Assembly (NCBI RefSeq): GCF_900215375.1
Contig: NZ_OBEF01000002.1
Location: 186,001 to 250,000 of the forward strand
Direction: 5' to 3'
Length of the DNA stretch: 64,000 bases
DNA from: Enterobacter sp. CC120223-11
GTDB taxonomy: Bacteria; Pseudomonadota; Gammaproteobacteria; Enterobacterales; Enterobacteriaceae
Part shown: in pieces, positions 1-10,930 of the stretch
Layout of the letters: every line of letters starts with the position of its first letter
Numbering within the stretch: the first letter of the stretch is position 1
Notes under the pieces: model-generated
What the model was told of the DNA's origin: nothing
Databases searched by the model: none
Seen by the model: the letters and a program-made list of their open reading frames with translations, nothing else
Made by a program: the position numbers and the translations under genes

Positions 1-56
1 TGGGCGTCGACTACGCCTACACTCTGGTGCACGGCGCGCCAGAACGTAAAGCGTAA
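1..56 (+). CDS. C-terminal end of an unidentified protein (partial)
   Basis: The window opens inside a reading frame whose last 17 codons end in ...HGAPERKA followed by TAA. It is followed at once by a strong hairpin terminator, which supports it as the end of a real gene. The fragment is too short to assign a family. The 55-base gap to the next same-strand gene suggests a neighbouring transcription unit. Confidence 0.7.
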   Translation, partial: GVDYAYTLVHGAPERKA

Positions 57-65
57 GGCTGACCG

Positions 66-88
66 GCGGGCTGAGGCCCGCTTTTTTT
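66..88 (+). terminator. Rho-independent terminator after the partial gene
   Basis: A perfect 6-bp GC stem (66-71 pairs with 76-81) with a 4-base loop is followed by seven T. It ends transcription of the upstream gene just before the ABM-domain gene. Confidence 0.85.
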
Positions 89-110
89 CGACCGTAAGGA
101 ATCCATCGCC

Positions 111-656
111 ATGAGCCAACAGAAACACGTGACGCTGGTCATCACCCATGCACTGAACCCGCAGAACAGCTCCCGCTACGAAGCCTGGCTGGGGAAAATC
201 ATGCCCGTGGCGGCGGAGTTCCCTGGGCATCTCGGCGCCAACGTTATCCGCCCGGCCGACGGGCAGGGTAAGTGGAACATCATCATTCGCTTCGACACCC
301 TTGAACACCTTTACGCCTGGACCCAGTCGGAAATCCGCCAGCGTCTGGTGGATGAAATCACCCCGCTATTGACCGAAGGCGACCATACCGAAGTGCGTAC
401 CGAAGCGGCCTTCTGGTTTACGCCGCCCGCACTCCATGTGCGTCAGCCTAAACGCTGGAAGCAGTTTCTGATTACGCTGCTGGTGATTTTCCCGAGCACG
501 AATCTTGTTCCCGCCGTCACCGGCGCATTGTTTCCTGCGCTGAAAGGTTCTCTGCTGCTGCATCTGATTAACGATGCCTGCGTCGTGGCGCTGGTGGTCT
601 GGCTGTGGATGCCCATCGTTACCCGAATTTTTGCCGGCTGGCTGAAAAAAGCCTGA
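111..656 (+). CDS. ABM-domain protein with C-terminal membrane segments
   Basis: 181 aa. Residues about 1-95 look like an antibiotic biosynthesis monooxygenase (ABM) ferredoxin-like domain, the dimeric alpha+beta fold used by small cofactor-free monooxygenases. Residues about 115-178 contain two hydrophobic stretches, so the domain is probably tethered to the inner membrane; this matches the COG3224-type architecture. The ATG follows an AAGGA ribosome site. The amidohydrolase gene starts 20 bases after its stop and has its own GAGGAG site, so the two are probably co-transcribed. Substrate is unknown and no catalytic residue can be assigned by eye. E. coli K-12 has no counterpart here. Confidence 0.8.
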   Translation: MSQQKHVTLVITHALNPQNSSRYEAWLGKIMPVAAEFPGHLGANVIRPADGQGKWNIIIRFDTLEHLYAWTQSEIRQRLVDEITPLLTEGDHTEVRTEAAFWFTPPALHVRQPKRWKQFLITLLVIFPSTNLVPAVTGALFPALKGSLLLHLINDACVVALVVWLWMPIVTRIFAGWLKKA

Positions 657-676
657 ACCGGTCTGAGGAGTCTGAA

Positions 677-2545
677 ATGTCTCAACATGCCACTTTGATC
701 CTGACCCACGGTGACATTCATACGCTGGATAAACAGAATCCGCTGGCGGAGGCCGTGGCGATCGCCAATGGCAAGATCATCGCTGCGGGCACTCACGATC
801 GCGTGATGAGTTTCGCCAACGATGGCACGCAGATTATTGATCTGAAAGGCCATACGGTGATCCCCGGCCTGAACGATTCACACCTGCACCTGATCCGCGG
901 GGGGTTGAATTACAACCTGGAGCTGCGATGGGAAGGCGTGCCGTCCCTCGCTGACGCGCTGCGTATGCTGAAAGATCAGGCTGACCGCACGCCGTCGCCG
1001 CAGTGGGTGCGCGTGGTGGGCGGCTGGAGCGAGTTCCAGTTTGCCGAACGGCGCATGCCGACCATTGAAGAACTAAACGAAGCTGCACCGGACACGCCAG
1101 TGTTTGTGCTGCATCTGTACGATCGGGTGCTGCTGAATCGCGCGGCGCTGAAGGCGGTTGGTTACACCAAAGACACGCCAAATCCTGCTGGCGGTGAGAT
1201 CGTTCGCGATAAAAACGGTAATCCGACCGGGATGCTGGTGGCGAAGCCCAATGCGATGATCCTCTACTCGACGCTGGCGAAAGGGCCAAAATTGCCGATC
1301 GAAATGCAGGTGAACTCCACCCGTCAGTTTATGCGCGAGCTGAATCGCCTGGGCCTCACGAGCGCCATCGACGCGGGCGGCGGTTTCCAGAACTACCCGG
1401 AAGATTACCAGGTGATCGACGAGCTGCACGCCAAAGATCAGATGACGGTGCGCATCGCCTACAACCTCTTCACCCAGCGCCCGAAACAGGAGCTCGAGGA
1501 CTTCGAGCGCTGGACCGATATGCTCAAGCCAGGGCAGGGCACTGATTTCTATCGCGCCAACGGGGCCGGGGAGATGCTGGTGTTTTCGGCGGCGGATTTT
1601 GAAGACTTCCTGCAGCCGCGCCCTGATTTGCCGGAAGGGATGGAGGACGAACTGGAGCGCGTGGTGCGCCATCTGGTGGAACACCGCTGGCCATTCCGCC
1701 TGCACGCCACCTATGACGAGTCCATCAGCCGGATGCTCGACGTATTCGAGAAGGTGAACCGTGACATTCCGTTCAACGGCCTGCACTGGTTCTTCGATCA
1801 CGCCGAGACCATTACCGAGCGCAATATCGAGCGCGTGAAATCGCTTGGCGGCGGCATTGCCGTTCAGCATCGCATGGCATTCCAGGGCGAATATTTTGTC
1901 GACAGATACGGTAAAGAAGCGGTGAAACACACGCCGCCGGTGGCGAAAATGCTCGAACTGGACGTGCCGGTCGGGCTTGGCACAGATGCGACCCGCGTGG
2001 CGAGTTATAACCCTTGGACCGCGCTGTACTGGCTGGTGTCCGGTCGTACCGTCGGCGGGATGGCGATGTATGACGACAATAATCGTCTGCCGCGCGACGT
2101 GGCGCTAGAGCTGTGGACGGCGGGCAGCGCCTGGTTTTCCAGCGAACAGGGCAAAAAAGGGCGCATCGTGGCCAATCAGCTAGCGGATTTGGTGGTGCTG
2201 TCAAAGGACTACTTCCGCGTACCGGAAGAGGAGATCAAAGGCATTGAGTCGGTGCTGACGATTGTCGACGGCAAAGTGGTTTATGCCGCCGGGCATTTCA
2301 GCCCGCTTGCGCCGCCGTCCATTCCGATTGTGCCGGACTGGTCACCGGTGGTGAAAGTGCCTGGGCATTACCGTTCCGCACCGCCAGCCGCTGCGAAGGT
2401 CGGGGCCGTGGTGCAGATGCATCAGTGCGTCGGCAGCTGTGGCGTGCACGGCCATTCGCATGACATCGCGCGCAAGTCAGGTATACCGGTATCGGATGAC
2501 CAGGCCTTCTGGGGCGTGCTGGGGTGCAGCTGTTTTGCGTTCTAA
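677..2545 (+). CDS. YtcJ-type amidohydrolase (amidohydrolase 3 family)
   Basis: 622 aa from the ATG preceded by GAGGAG; a longer in-frame start at 605 would overlap the upstream gene and adds non-conserved residues. The N-terminal small beta domain and the D-S-H-L-H motif (metal ligands His69 and His71) are typical of metal-dependent amidohydrolases with a TIM barrel. Histidines in the LHATYDES and WFFDHAE segments and the Asp of GLGTDA match later metal-site motifs of the family. No signal peptide is seen. The last about 45 residues form an unusual Cys/His-rich tail (see findings). Family members hydrolyse amide, imide or carbamate bonds; the substrate here is unknown. It forms an apparent operon with the ABM-domain gene. 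Confidence 0.88.
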   Translation: MSQHATLILTHGDIHTLDKQNPLAEAVAIANGKIIAAGTHDRVMSFANDGTQIIDLKGHTVIPGLNDSHLHLIRGGLNYNLELRWEGVPSLADALRMLKDQADRTPSPQWVRVVGGWSEFQFAERRMPTIEELNEAAPDTPVFVLHLYDRVLLNRAALKAVGYTKDTPNPAGGEIVRDKNGNPTGMLVAKPNAMILYSTLAKGPKLPIEMQVNSTRQFMRELNRLGLTSAIDAGGGFQNYPEDYQVIDELHAKDQMTVRIAYNLFTQRPKQELEDFERWTDMLKPGQGTDFYRANGAGEMLVFSAADFEDFLQPRPDLPEGMEDELERVVRHLVEHRWPFRLHATYDESISRMLDVFEKVNRDIPFNGLHWFFDHAETITERNIERVKSLGGGIAVQHRMAFQGEYFVDRYGKEAVKHTPPVAKMLELDVPVGLGTDATRVASYNPWTALYWLVSGRTVGGMAMYDDNNRLPRDVALELWTAGSAWFSSEQGKKGRIVANQLADLVVLSKDYFRVPEEEIKGIESVLTIVDGKVVYAAGHFSPLAPPSIPIVPDWSPVVKVPGHYRSAPPAAAKVGAVVQMHQCVGSCGVHGHSHDIARKSGIPVSDDQAFWGVLGCSCFAF

Positions 2546-2567
2546 TGTCTAATGCGCGCGAAGTTTT

Positions 2568-2662
2568 CCCCTCACCCTAACCCTCTCCCCACAGGGGAGA
2601 GGGGACCGAACGAGCACTGGTTTTCTCCCTCGCCCCTTTGGGGAGAGGGCCGGGGTGAGGGG
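2568..2662 (+). repeat. REP-like inverted repeat (CCCTCACC/GGTGAGGG family)
   Basis: Outer arms CCCTCACCCTAACCCTCTCC and GAGAGGGCCGGGGTGAGG are inverted copies. Two internal short hairpins flank a central spacer of roughly 25 bases. The same family recurs at 18413-18622 and 24344-24420. Confidence 0.85.
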
Positions 2663-2682
2663 AAACCTCAATCACCAGAAAC

Positions 2683-2711
2683 AAAAAAGGCCCGCATTCG
2701 CGAGCCTTTTG
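2683..2711 (-). terminator. Terminator of tsaA
   Basis: AAAAGGC (2685-2691) pairs with GCCTTTT (2704-2710); read on the minus strand the stem ends in a run of T. It lies just beyond the tsaA stop codon. Confidence 0.8.
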
Positions 2712-2729
2712 TTCATCAATCAGCGCTGA

Positions 2730-3332
2730 TTACAGGCCGTTGACGTTCTCAGTCAGGTATTTTGCAACACCGGCTGGAGAAGCATTCATGCCTTCTTTGC
2801 CTTTTTCCCACTGAGCCGGGCACACTTCGCCGTGCTCTTCGTGGAACTGCAGCGCGTCAACCATGCGCAGCATTTCGTCGATGTTACGACCCAGTGGCAG
2901 ATCGTTGACAACCTGGTGACGAACGATGCCGTTAGCGTCGATCAGGAAAGAACCACGCAGAGCAACGCCCGCGTCCGGATGTTCGATGCCGTAAGCCTGC
3001 TGGATTTCACGTTTGATGTCCGCAACCATCGCGTATTTCACCGCACCGATGCCGCCTTTGTCGACAGGGGTGTTGCGCCATGCGTTATGGACAAATTCAG
3101 AGTCGAAGGAAACGCCAACCACTTCCACGCCGCGTTTCTGGAATTCTTCGTAACGCTTGTCGAAAGCGATCAGCTCAGACGGGCACACGAAGGTGAAGTC
3201 CATCGGCCAGAAGAACAGAACGGTCGCTTTGCCAGCGGTGTGCTGTTTGAAGTTGAAGTTATCAACGATTTCGCCGTTACCCAGTACAGCAGCGGCAGTA
3301 AAGTCAGGAGCAGGACGGGTTACCAGAACCAT
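2730..3332 (-). CDS. tsaA: 2-Cys peroxiredoxin
   Basis: 200 aa. The peroxidatic cysteine is in F-V-C-P-S-E (Cys50) and the resolving cysteine in E-V-C-P-A (Cys171), as in typical 2-Cys peroxiredoxins that reduce H2O2, organic peroxides and peroxynitrite in the cytoplasm. The ATG is chosen because of the AGGAG site just upstream; the frame extends 13 codons further without conservation. Salmonella has a gene called tsaA in the same place next to acpH, whereas E. coli K-12 does not. It could equally be labelled an AhpC/Prx1-type enzyme; its reductant (thioredoxin or an AhpF-like protein) cannot be told from sequence. It is transcribed alone. Confidence 0.9.
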   Translation of the reverse strand: MVLVTRPAPDFTAAAVLGNGEIVDNFNFKQHTAGKATVLFFWPMDFTFVCPSELIAFDKRYEEFQKRGVEVVGVSFDSEFVHNAWRNTPVDKGGIGAVKYAMVADIKREIQQAYGIEHPDAGVALRGSFLIDANGIVRHQVVNDLPLGRNIDEMLRMVDALQFHEEHGEVCPAQWEKGKEGMNASPAGVAKYLTENVNGL

Positions 3333-3501
3333 GAGGTTCTCCTCTTCATTTATAAGGTTAATGGAACGCAACGCGGGCCAGTATAGGGAGAGGTGTGAGG
3401 TGACTCAATGCAAAACTGACAATCGTTGAGACAGGTTTTACCTATCAATTATTATATTACCAACCGTTTCAGCTTAGCGATTCTGTGATAAAGCGCAAGT
3501 T

Positions 3502-4083
3502 TTACAGCTCGCGCGCCTTCGCCTGCGCCATCATGCGGGGGTAAAACGTCCAGAAAGTTTCTTCGAGCTGCGCGTAATGCGTGTCCAGATCCTGCCAGGA
3601 ATCACGCAGGGCATCGAGGCGCGGGCGGCGGCTTGCCATGCCGTTCAGCACGTTCTGAATGAAATCCATATCGCGGTAGCGCTCAAGCCAGCGCTCTGAC
3701 CACAGGTAGTCATTCAGGTTAACGAAGCGCGGCGGTGAATCGGGCAGTATGGCCGCCACCTGAGCGTGGGCGTGGCGGACAAACTCCGGCAGCGCTAGAT
3801 CCGGCGACAGCTTTTCCCAGTCGCGCGAAAGGAAATGATCCCACATCACATCAAGCGTGATGGGCGCGACGCGACGGGTTTCCGGGCGGAACCACGCTTT
3901 GGCCGTTTTGACCTCAGGCAGGTTATCCGTCAGCACGTCGATGCGGCGATGCATGTAGATGCCGCTGACTACGTCAGGCGCGTAGTCGTCGTCCGGGTTT
4001 CCGCGAACGAAATCTGCCAGCAAATTGCCCGAAAGTGAGCTGTCAGCGAGATGGGCAAGATGCAGGTGAGCCAGAAAATTCAT
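3502..4083 (-). CDS. acpH: Acyl carrier protein phosphodiesterase
   Basis: 193 aa, the E. coli length, beginning [10 protein letters not shown]. It removes the 4'-phosphopantetheine arm from holo-ACP and belongs to the HD-like phosphohydrolase group; conserved acidic and His residues are visible in GNLLADF, MHRRID and [10 protein letters not shown]. Cytoplasmic. It is divergent from queA with 94 bases between the starts, as in E. coli. Confidence 0.95.
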   Translation of the reverse strand: MNFLAHLHLAHLADSSLSGNLLADFVRGNPDDDYAPDVVSGIYMHRRIDVLTDNLPEVKTAKAWFRPETRRVAPITLDVMWDHFLSRDWEKLSPDLALPEFVRHAHAQVAAILPDSPPRFVNLNDYLWSERWLERYRDMDFIQNVLNGMASRRPRLDALRDSWQDLDTHYAQLEETFWTFYPRMMAQAKAREL

Positions 4084-4177
4084 GAGTCCGTTATCCGTAT
4101 TTAAAGGGCTTATCGGTTGCAGCCAAAGCGGCCTGCCACTAGACTACCCGCCTCTTTATTATGCTTGAGTCACCGTC

Positions 4178-6429
<2,252 letters not shown>

Positions 6430-6451
6430 TTTTAATAATGAGGGAAATTCA

Positions 6452-6784
6452 ATGAGCTTTTTTATTTCTGATGCGGTAGCCGCTACCGGTGCACCGGGCC
6501 AAAGCAGCCCGATGTCTCTGATCCTGATGCTGGTGGTGTTCGGTCTGATTTTCTACTTCATGATCCTGCGTCCACAGCAGAAGCGTACCAAAGAGCACAA
6601 GAAGCTGATGGACTCCATCGCTAAAGGTGATGAAGTGCTGACCAACGGCGGTCTGGTTGGTCGCGTGACCAAAGTCGCTGAAGCAGGCTACATTGCCATC
6701 GCGCTGAACGATACCACCGAAGTGGTTATCAAGCGTGACTTCGTCGCTGCCGTGCTGCCGAAAGGCACCATGAAGGCGCTGTAA
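6452..6784 (+). CDS. yajC: Sec translocon accessory subunit YajC
   Basis: 110 aa, the E. coli length, from the ATG preceded by AGGGAA. An ATG ten codons earlier overlaps the end of tgt and is not conserved. One transmembrane helix (about residues 20-40) is followed by a basic cytoplasmic domain beginning RPQQKRTKEH. YajC associates with SecDF in the inner membrane. It lies between tgt and secD in the same operon. Confidence 0.96.
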   Translation: MSFFISDAVAATGAPGQSSPMSLILMLVVFGLIFYFMILRPQQKRTKEHKKLMDSIAKGDEVLTNGGLVGRVTKVAEAGYIAIALNDTTEVVIKRDFVAAVLPKGTMKAL

Positions 6785-6811
6785 TTTCTTGTTTTCCCAA
6801 AGGGAACTGCC

Positions 6812-8659
6812 GTGTTAAACCGTTATCCTTTGTGGAAGTACATTATGCTGGTCGTCGTGATTCTCGTCGGCCTGCTTTACGCACTTCCCAACCTGTATGG
6901 TGAGGATCCGGCTGTTCAAATCACTGGCGTGCGTGGTAACGCCGCCAGTGAGCAAACGCTGATCCAGGTCCAGAACACTTTAGAAAAAGAAAAAATCACC
7001 GCGAAGTCTGTGGCACTGGAAGAGGGCGCAATTCTTGCTCGCTTCGACTCCACTGACATCCAGCTGCGCGCGCGTGAAGCGCTGGTAGACGTGCTGGGTG
7101 ACAAGTATGTCGTGGCGCTTAACCTGGCTCCGGCGACCCCGCGTTGGCTCGCCATGATGAAAGCCGAACCGATGAAGCTCGGCCTTGACCTGCGTGGCGG
7201 CGTGCACTTCCTGATGGAAGTGGATATGGACACCGCGCTGGGTAAACTCCAGGAACAAAATATCGATAGCCTGCGCAGCGATCTGCGTGAAAAGGGCATC
7301 GGTTATACCACGGTACAGAAAGCCGATAACTACGGTCTGAGCATTACGTTCCGCGACAGCGCGGCACGCGATCAGGCTGTCGACTATCTGACGGCGCGCC
7401 ATCGTGATTTGGTTATCTCAAGCCAGGGCAGCAATCAGCTGCGCGCGGCGATGACCGACGCACGTCTGAAAGAAGCGCGTGAGTATGCCGTACAGCAGAA
7501 CATCAACATCCTGCGTAACCGTGTTAACCAGCTGGGCGTTGCCGAGCCGGTAGTACAGCGTCAGGGTGCAGACCGCATTGTGGTTGAACTGCCTGGTATT
7601 CAGGACACCGCGCGTGCGAAAGAGATTCTGGGCGCGACCGCGACGCTGGAATTCCGTCTGGTGAACACCAACGTCGATCAGTCTGCTGCCACTTCCGGCC
7701 GCGTACCGGGCGACTCTGAGGTGAAGAACACCCGTGAAGGCCAGCCAATTGTGCTGTACAAACGCGTGATCCTGACCGGTGACCACATCACCGATTCCAC
7801 CTCAAGCCAGGACGAATACAACCAGCCGCAGGTTAACATCTCGCTCGACAGCGCCGGTGGTAACATCATGTCTAACTTCACTAAGGACAACATCGGTAAG
7901 CCGATGGCGACCCTGTTCGTGGAGTACAAAGACAGCGGTAAGAAAGATGCGAAGGGCCGTGCCGTACTGGTGAAACAGGAAGAAGTGATTAACGTCGCGA
8001 ACATCCAGTCTCGCCTGGGCAACAGCTTCCGTATCACCGGGATCAACAACCCGAACGAAGCGCGCCAGCTGTCGCTGCTGCTGCGTGCCGGTGCGCTGAT
8101 TGCGCCAATTCAGATTGTTGAAGAACGTACCATTGGTCCAACTCTGGGTCTGCAGAACATCAAGCAGGGTCTGGAAGCCTGTCTGGCGGGTCTGGTGGTG
8201 TCGATTCTGTTCATGATCTTCTTCTACAAGAAGTTTGGTCTGATCGCGACTTCCGCGCTGATTGCGAACCTGGTGCTGATCGTCGGCATTATGTCGCTGC
8301 TGCCGGGGGCCACGCTAAGTATGCCAGGCATTGCGGGTATCGTGTTAACCCTTGCGGTAGCGGTCGATGCTAACGTACTGATTAACGAACGTATTAAGGA
8401 AGAGCTCAGCAACGGACGTACCGTTCAGCAGGCGATTGACGAAGGTTACCGTGGCGCATTCAGTTCCATCTTCGATGCGAACATCACCACGCTGATTAAA
8501 GTTATCATCCTGTACGCGGTCGGTACCGGTGCAATTAAAGGCTTCGCCATCACTACCGGTATCGGTGTGGCGACTTCCATGTTTACCGCGATCGTCGGCA
8601 CCCGTGCCATCGTAAACCTGATCTACGGCGGCAAACGCATCAACAAGCTGTCTATCTGA
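6812..8659 (+). CDS. secD: Protein translocase subunit SecD
   Basis: 615 aa, same as E. coli, with a GTG start after AAGGGAACTG. It has an N-terminal membrane helix, a large periplasmic region containing the [10 protein letters not shown] motif, and five C-terminal helices with the conserved [13 protein letters not shown] segment of the proton-coupled RND-like fold. With SecF it uses the proton gradient to complete export through SecYEG. Confidence 0.97.
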   Translation: MLNRYPLWKYIMLVVVILVGLLYALPNLYGEDPAVQITGVRGNAASEQTLIQVQNTLEKEKITAKSVALEEGAILARFDSTDIQLRAREALVDVLGDKYVVALNLAPATPRWLAMMKAEPMKLGLDLRGGVHFLMEVDMDTALGKLQEQNIDSLRSDLREKGIGYTTVQKADNYGLSITFRDSAARDQAVDYLTARHRDLVISSQGSNQLRAAMTDARLKEAREYAVQQNINILRNRVNQLGVAEPVVQRQGADRIVVELPGIQDTARAKEILGATATLEFRLVNTNVDQSAATSGRVPGDSEVKNTREGQPIVLYKRVILTGDHITDSTSSQDEYNQPQVNISLDSAGGNIMSNFTKDNIGKPMATLFVEYKDSGKKDAKGRAVLVKQEEVINVANIQSRLGNSFRITGINNPNEARQLSLLLRAGALIAPIQIVEERTIGPTLGLQNIKQGLEACLAGLVVSILFMIFFYKKFGLIATSALIANLVLIVGIMSLLPGATLSMPGIAGIVLTLAVAVDANVLINERIKEELSNGRTVQQAIDEGYRGAFSSIFDANITTLIKVIILYAVGTGAIKGFAITTGIGVATSMFTAIVGTRAIVNLIYGGKRINKLSI

Positions 8660-8669
8660 GGAGTGCGTT

Positions 8670-9641
8670 GTGGCACAGGAATATACTGTTGAACAATTGA
8701 ACCACGGCCGTAAAGTCTATGACTTTATGCGCTGGGACTTCTGGGCCTTTGCCATATCGGGCCTGTTGCTGGTGGCGTCGATCATCGTGATCGGCGTGCG
8801 CGGCTTCAACTGGGGTCTCGACTTCACCGGCGGTACGGTGATTGAAATTACGCTGGAAAAACCAGTGGATATGGAGCAAACGCGCGCCTCGCTTGAAAAA
8901 GCAGGCTTCGTTGAGCCACTGGTGCAGAACTTTGGCAGCAGCCACGACATCATGGTGCGCATGCCTCCGGTGAAAACCGAGAGCGGCAGCCAGGAGTTAG
9001 GCAGCAAAGTGCTGACCGTGATTAACGAATCCACCTCTCAGAACGCAGCCATCAAGCGTATTGAGTTCGTGGGGCCGAGCGTGGGTGCTGACCTGGCGCA
9101 GAGCGGGGCAATGGCGCTGATGGCGGCACTGATCTCCATTCTGGTCTACGTTGGCTTCCGCTTCGAGTGGCGTCTGGCTGCTGGTGTGGTTATCGCGCTT
9201 GCGCACGACGTGGTGATCACCATGGGCATTCTCTCGCTGTTCCATATTGAGATTGACCTGACCATCGTCGCGTCGCTGATGTCGGTTATCGGCTACTCGC
9301 TGAACGACAGCATCGTGGTCTCGGACCGTATTCGTGAGAACTTCCGCAAGATTCGTCGCGGCACGCCTTACGAGATCTTTAACGTCTCCCTGACCCAGAC
9401 GCTGCACCGTACGTTGATCACATCCGGTACCACTTTGATGGTTATCCTGATGCTGTTCCTGTTCGGTGGCCCGGTGCTGGAAGGCTTCTCGCTGACCATG
9501 CTTATCGGTGTCTCCATCGGTACCGTATCGTCCATCTACGTGGCATCCGCGCTGGCGCTGAAGCTTGGCATGAAGCGCGAACACCTGCTGCAGCAGAAAG
9601 TAGAGAAAGAGGGCGCCGACCAGCCTTCCATCCTGCCGTAA
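8670..9641 (+). CDS. secF: Protein translocase subunit SecF
   Basis: 323 aa, same as E. coli, with a GTG start ten bases after secD. It has six predicted membrane helices, the GLDFTGGT motif in the first periplasmic domain, and the [17 protein letters not shown] segment characteristic of SecF. It ends the queA-secF operon and is followed by a strong terminator. E. coli has yajD next; here the accessory VOC/WYL genes follow. Confidence 0.97.
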   Translation: MAQEYTVEQLNHGRKVYDFMRWDFWAFAISGLLLVASIIVIGVRGFNWGLDFTGGTVIEITLEKPVDMEQTRASLEKAGFVEPLVQNFGSSHDIMVRMPPVKTESGSQELGSKVLTVINESTSQNAAIKRIEFVGPSVGADLAQSGAMALMAALISILVYVGFRFEWRLAAGVVIALAHDVVITMGILSLFHIEIDLTIVASLMSVIGYSLNDSIVVSDRIRENFRKIRRGTPYEIFNVSLTQTLHRTLITSGTTLMVILMLFLFGGPVLEGFSLTMLIGVSIGTVSSIYVASALALKLGMKREHLLQQKVEKEGADQPSILP

Positions 9642-9660
9642 GCGCATCAATCCTCCGCTA

Positions 9661-9691
9661 AACCGCAGCCTTTGTGCTGCGGTTTTTTTTT
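9661..9691 (+). terminator. Terminator of the queA-secF operon
   Basis: A perfect 9-bp stem (9661-9669 with 9676-9684) is followed by an uninterrupted T run. Confidence 0.92.
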
Positions 9692-9698
9692 GCTCCTG

Positions 9699-9736
9699 CT
9701 GACACTATGCTGTCAGTAGCCCTGTTCTATGCTGTC
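9699..9736 (+). promoter_or_regulatory. Perfect palindrome, candidate operator of the VOC/WYL operon
   Basis: CTGACA (9699-9704), a 6-base spacer and TGTCAG (9711-9716) form a perfect inverted repeat. The 10-mer CTATGCTGTC at 9705-9714, which covers the spacer and one arm, is repeated exactly at 9727-9736, 22 bp later. It lies just upstream of a small operon that encodes its own HTH/WYL regulator, so autoregulation at this site is inferred. Confidence 0.5.
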
Positions 9737-9767
9737 CGGGAACTCACCCATATCCACTGGAGGCTGT

Positions 9768-10130
9768 ATGAACATTATCAACTGGTTTGAAATTCCCGCA
9801 TCCGACTTTGCCCGTGCCGTAACCTTCTATGAGAAGGTCATGCAGGTTTCCCTGCGTCAGGAAAAAATGGAAGGCGTGGAAATGGCCGTGTTCCCGCATG
9901 AGGATCCTGCCCCTGGCGGTGCGGTTGTCAAATTTGAAGCAGTTTCGCCATCAGATCAGGGCTGCGTTATCTACCTGCACACAGACGATTTAAAAGCCAC
10001 GCTTGAACGCGTAGCTGCAGAGGGCGGGGAATGCGTATTCGGTCCGCTTGCGCTGCCGAATAACATCGGTACGATTGCGCTGTTCCTCGACAGCGAGGGC
10101 AATCGCATCGGGCTGCATCAGCCCGCCTGA
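9768..10130 (+). CDS. VOC (glyoxalase/bleomycin-resistance fold) protein
   Basis: 120 aa from the ATG preceded by GGAGG; an upstream ATG at 9729 lacks a ribosome site. The sequence NWFEIPASDFARAVTFYEKV and the closing DSEGNRIGLHQ are typical of vicinal-oxygen-chelate proteins, a family that includes glyoxalase I, dioxygenases and drug-binding proteins. A glutamate near the N-terminus (Glu8) could be a metal ligand, but the second metal-binding position is not obvious. The specific role is unknown. It shares an operon with the WYL regulator, whose gene starts 15 bases after its stop. Confidence 0.85.
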   Translation: MNIINWFEIPASDFARAVTFYEKVMQVSLRQEKMEGVEMAVFPHEDPAPGGAVVKFEAVSPSDQGCVIYLHTDDLKATLERVAAEGGECVFGPLALPNNIGTIALFLDSEGNRIGLHQPA

Positions 10131-10145
10131 CGCTCAGGAGTCACT

Positions 10146-10844
10146 ATGTCGCGACGCGCCGACCGGTTGTTTCAGATTGTGCAGATCCTTCGAGGCAGAA
10201 GGCTGACCACGGCGGCTCTGCTGTCTGAACGGCTTGGGGTGTCGCCCCGCACTATCTACCGCGATATTCAGGATCTGTCGGTTTCCGGCGTGCCGATCGA
10301 AGGCGAGGCAGGCGTTGGCTATCGGCTGATGGACGGCTTTCATTTACCGCCGCTGATGCTGACGCCCGCCGAATCGGAAGCGCTGATCGCCGCCACTCGC
10401 CTGTTGCGTACCTGGGGTGGGGCGCTGCTGTCATCGGAGCTGGAATCCGCACAGGAAAAGCTGCTGGCCATCCTGCCCGAAGAGAGCCGCCGCAGGGCTG
10501 AGCAGTCGCGCATTTTTGCTCCTGATTTTGGCGATCGCGGCTTTTGTAAACAGCGATTTGATGAGGTTCATCGCGCCATCTCCCGACAGGAAGTGCTCGC
10601 CCTGCACTATGGCGATGAGGCGGGACAGCTTTCTCAAAGAGACGTTCAGCCGCTGGGGCTTTTCTACTGGGGAGAGAACTGGGTGCTGGCGGCCTGGTGC
10701 GAGCGGCGGGAGGATTATCGCAGCTTCCGCCTCGATCGCTGCCTGAGCCTCAACCCGACAGGGCGTCGTTTCGCCGAGCGCGCCGACCGTTCCCTGAACG
10801 ATTTCCTGCGCAAGGTACGTTGCGAGGACAGGAACTCGCCGTAG
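10146..10844 (+). CDS. YafY-type HTH/WYL transcriptional regulator
   Basis: 232 aa. Residues about 1-60 form a DeoR-like winged helix (LSERLGVSPRTIYRDIQDLS) and residues about 140-210 a WYL-type ligand-sensing domain (LHYGDEAGQ, VQPLGLFYWGENWVLAAWCERREDYRSFRLDR split over it). Such proteins usually control adjacent genes. Its position directly behind the VOC gene, and the palindrome at 9699-9716, suggest that it controls this operon. Confidence 0.88.
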   Translation: MSRRADRLFQIVQILRGRRLTTAALLSERLGVSPRTIYRDIQDLSVSGVPIEGEAGVGYRLMDGFHLPPLMLTPAESEALIAATRLLRTWGGALLSSELESAQEKLLAILPEESRRRAEQSRIFAPDFGDRGFCKQRFDEVHRAISRQEVLALHYGDEAGQLSQRDVQPLGLFYWGENWVLAAWCERREDYRSFRLDRCLSLNPTGRRFAERADRSLNDFLRKVRCEDRNSP

Positions 10845-10930
10845 TTCAAAGAACGGTAAAAGAGGGAGTGCATTCCTCCAGCGGGCAGGTATGGTAGCGG
10901 CATGTTCTTATTACAGGAAGTCACAAGGAA

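Noticed and set aside
2552-2743. A short frame across the repeat after the amidohydrolase gene
   Set aside because: It reads through the REP-like element and the tsaA terminator; its residues only reflect the palindrome.
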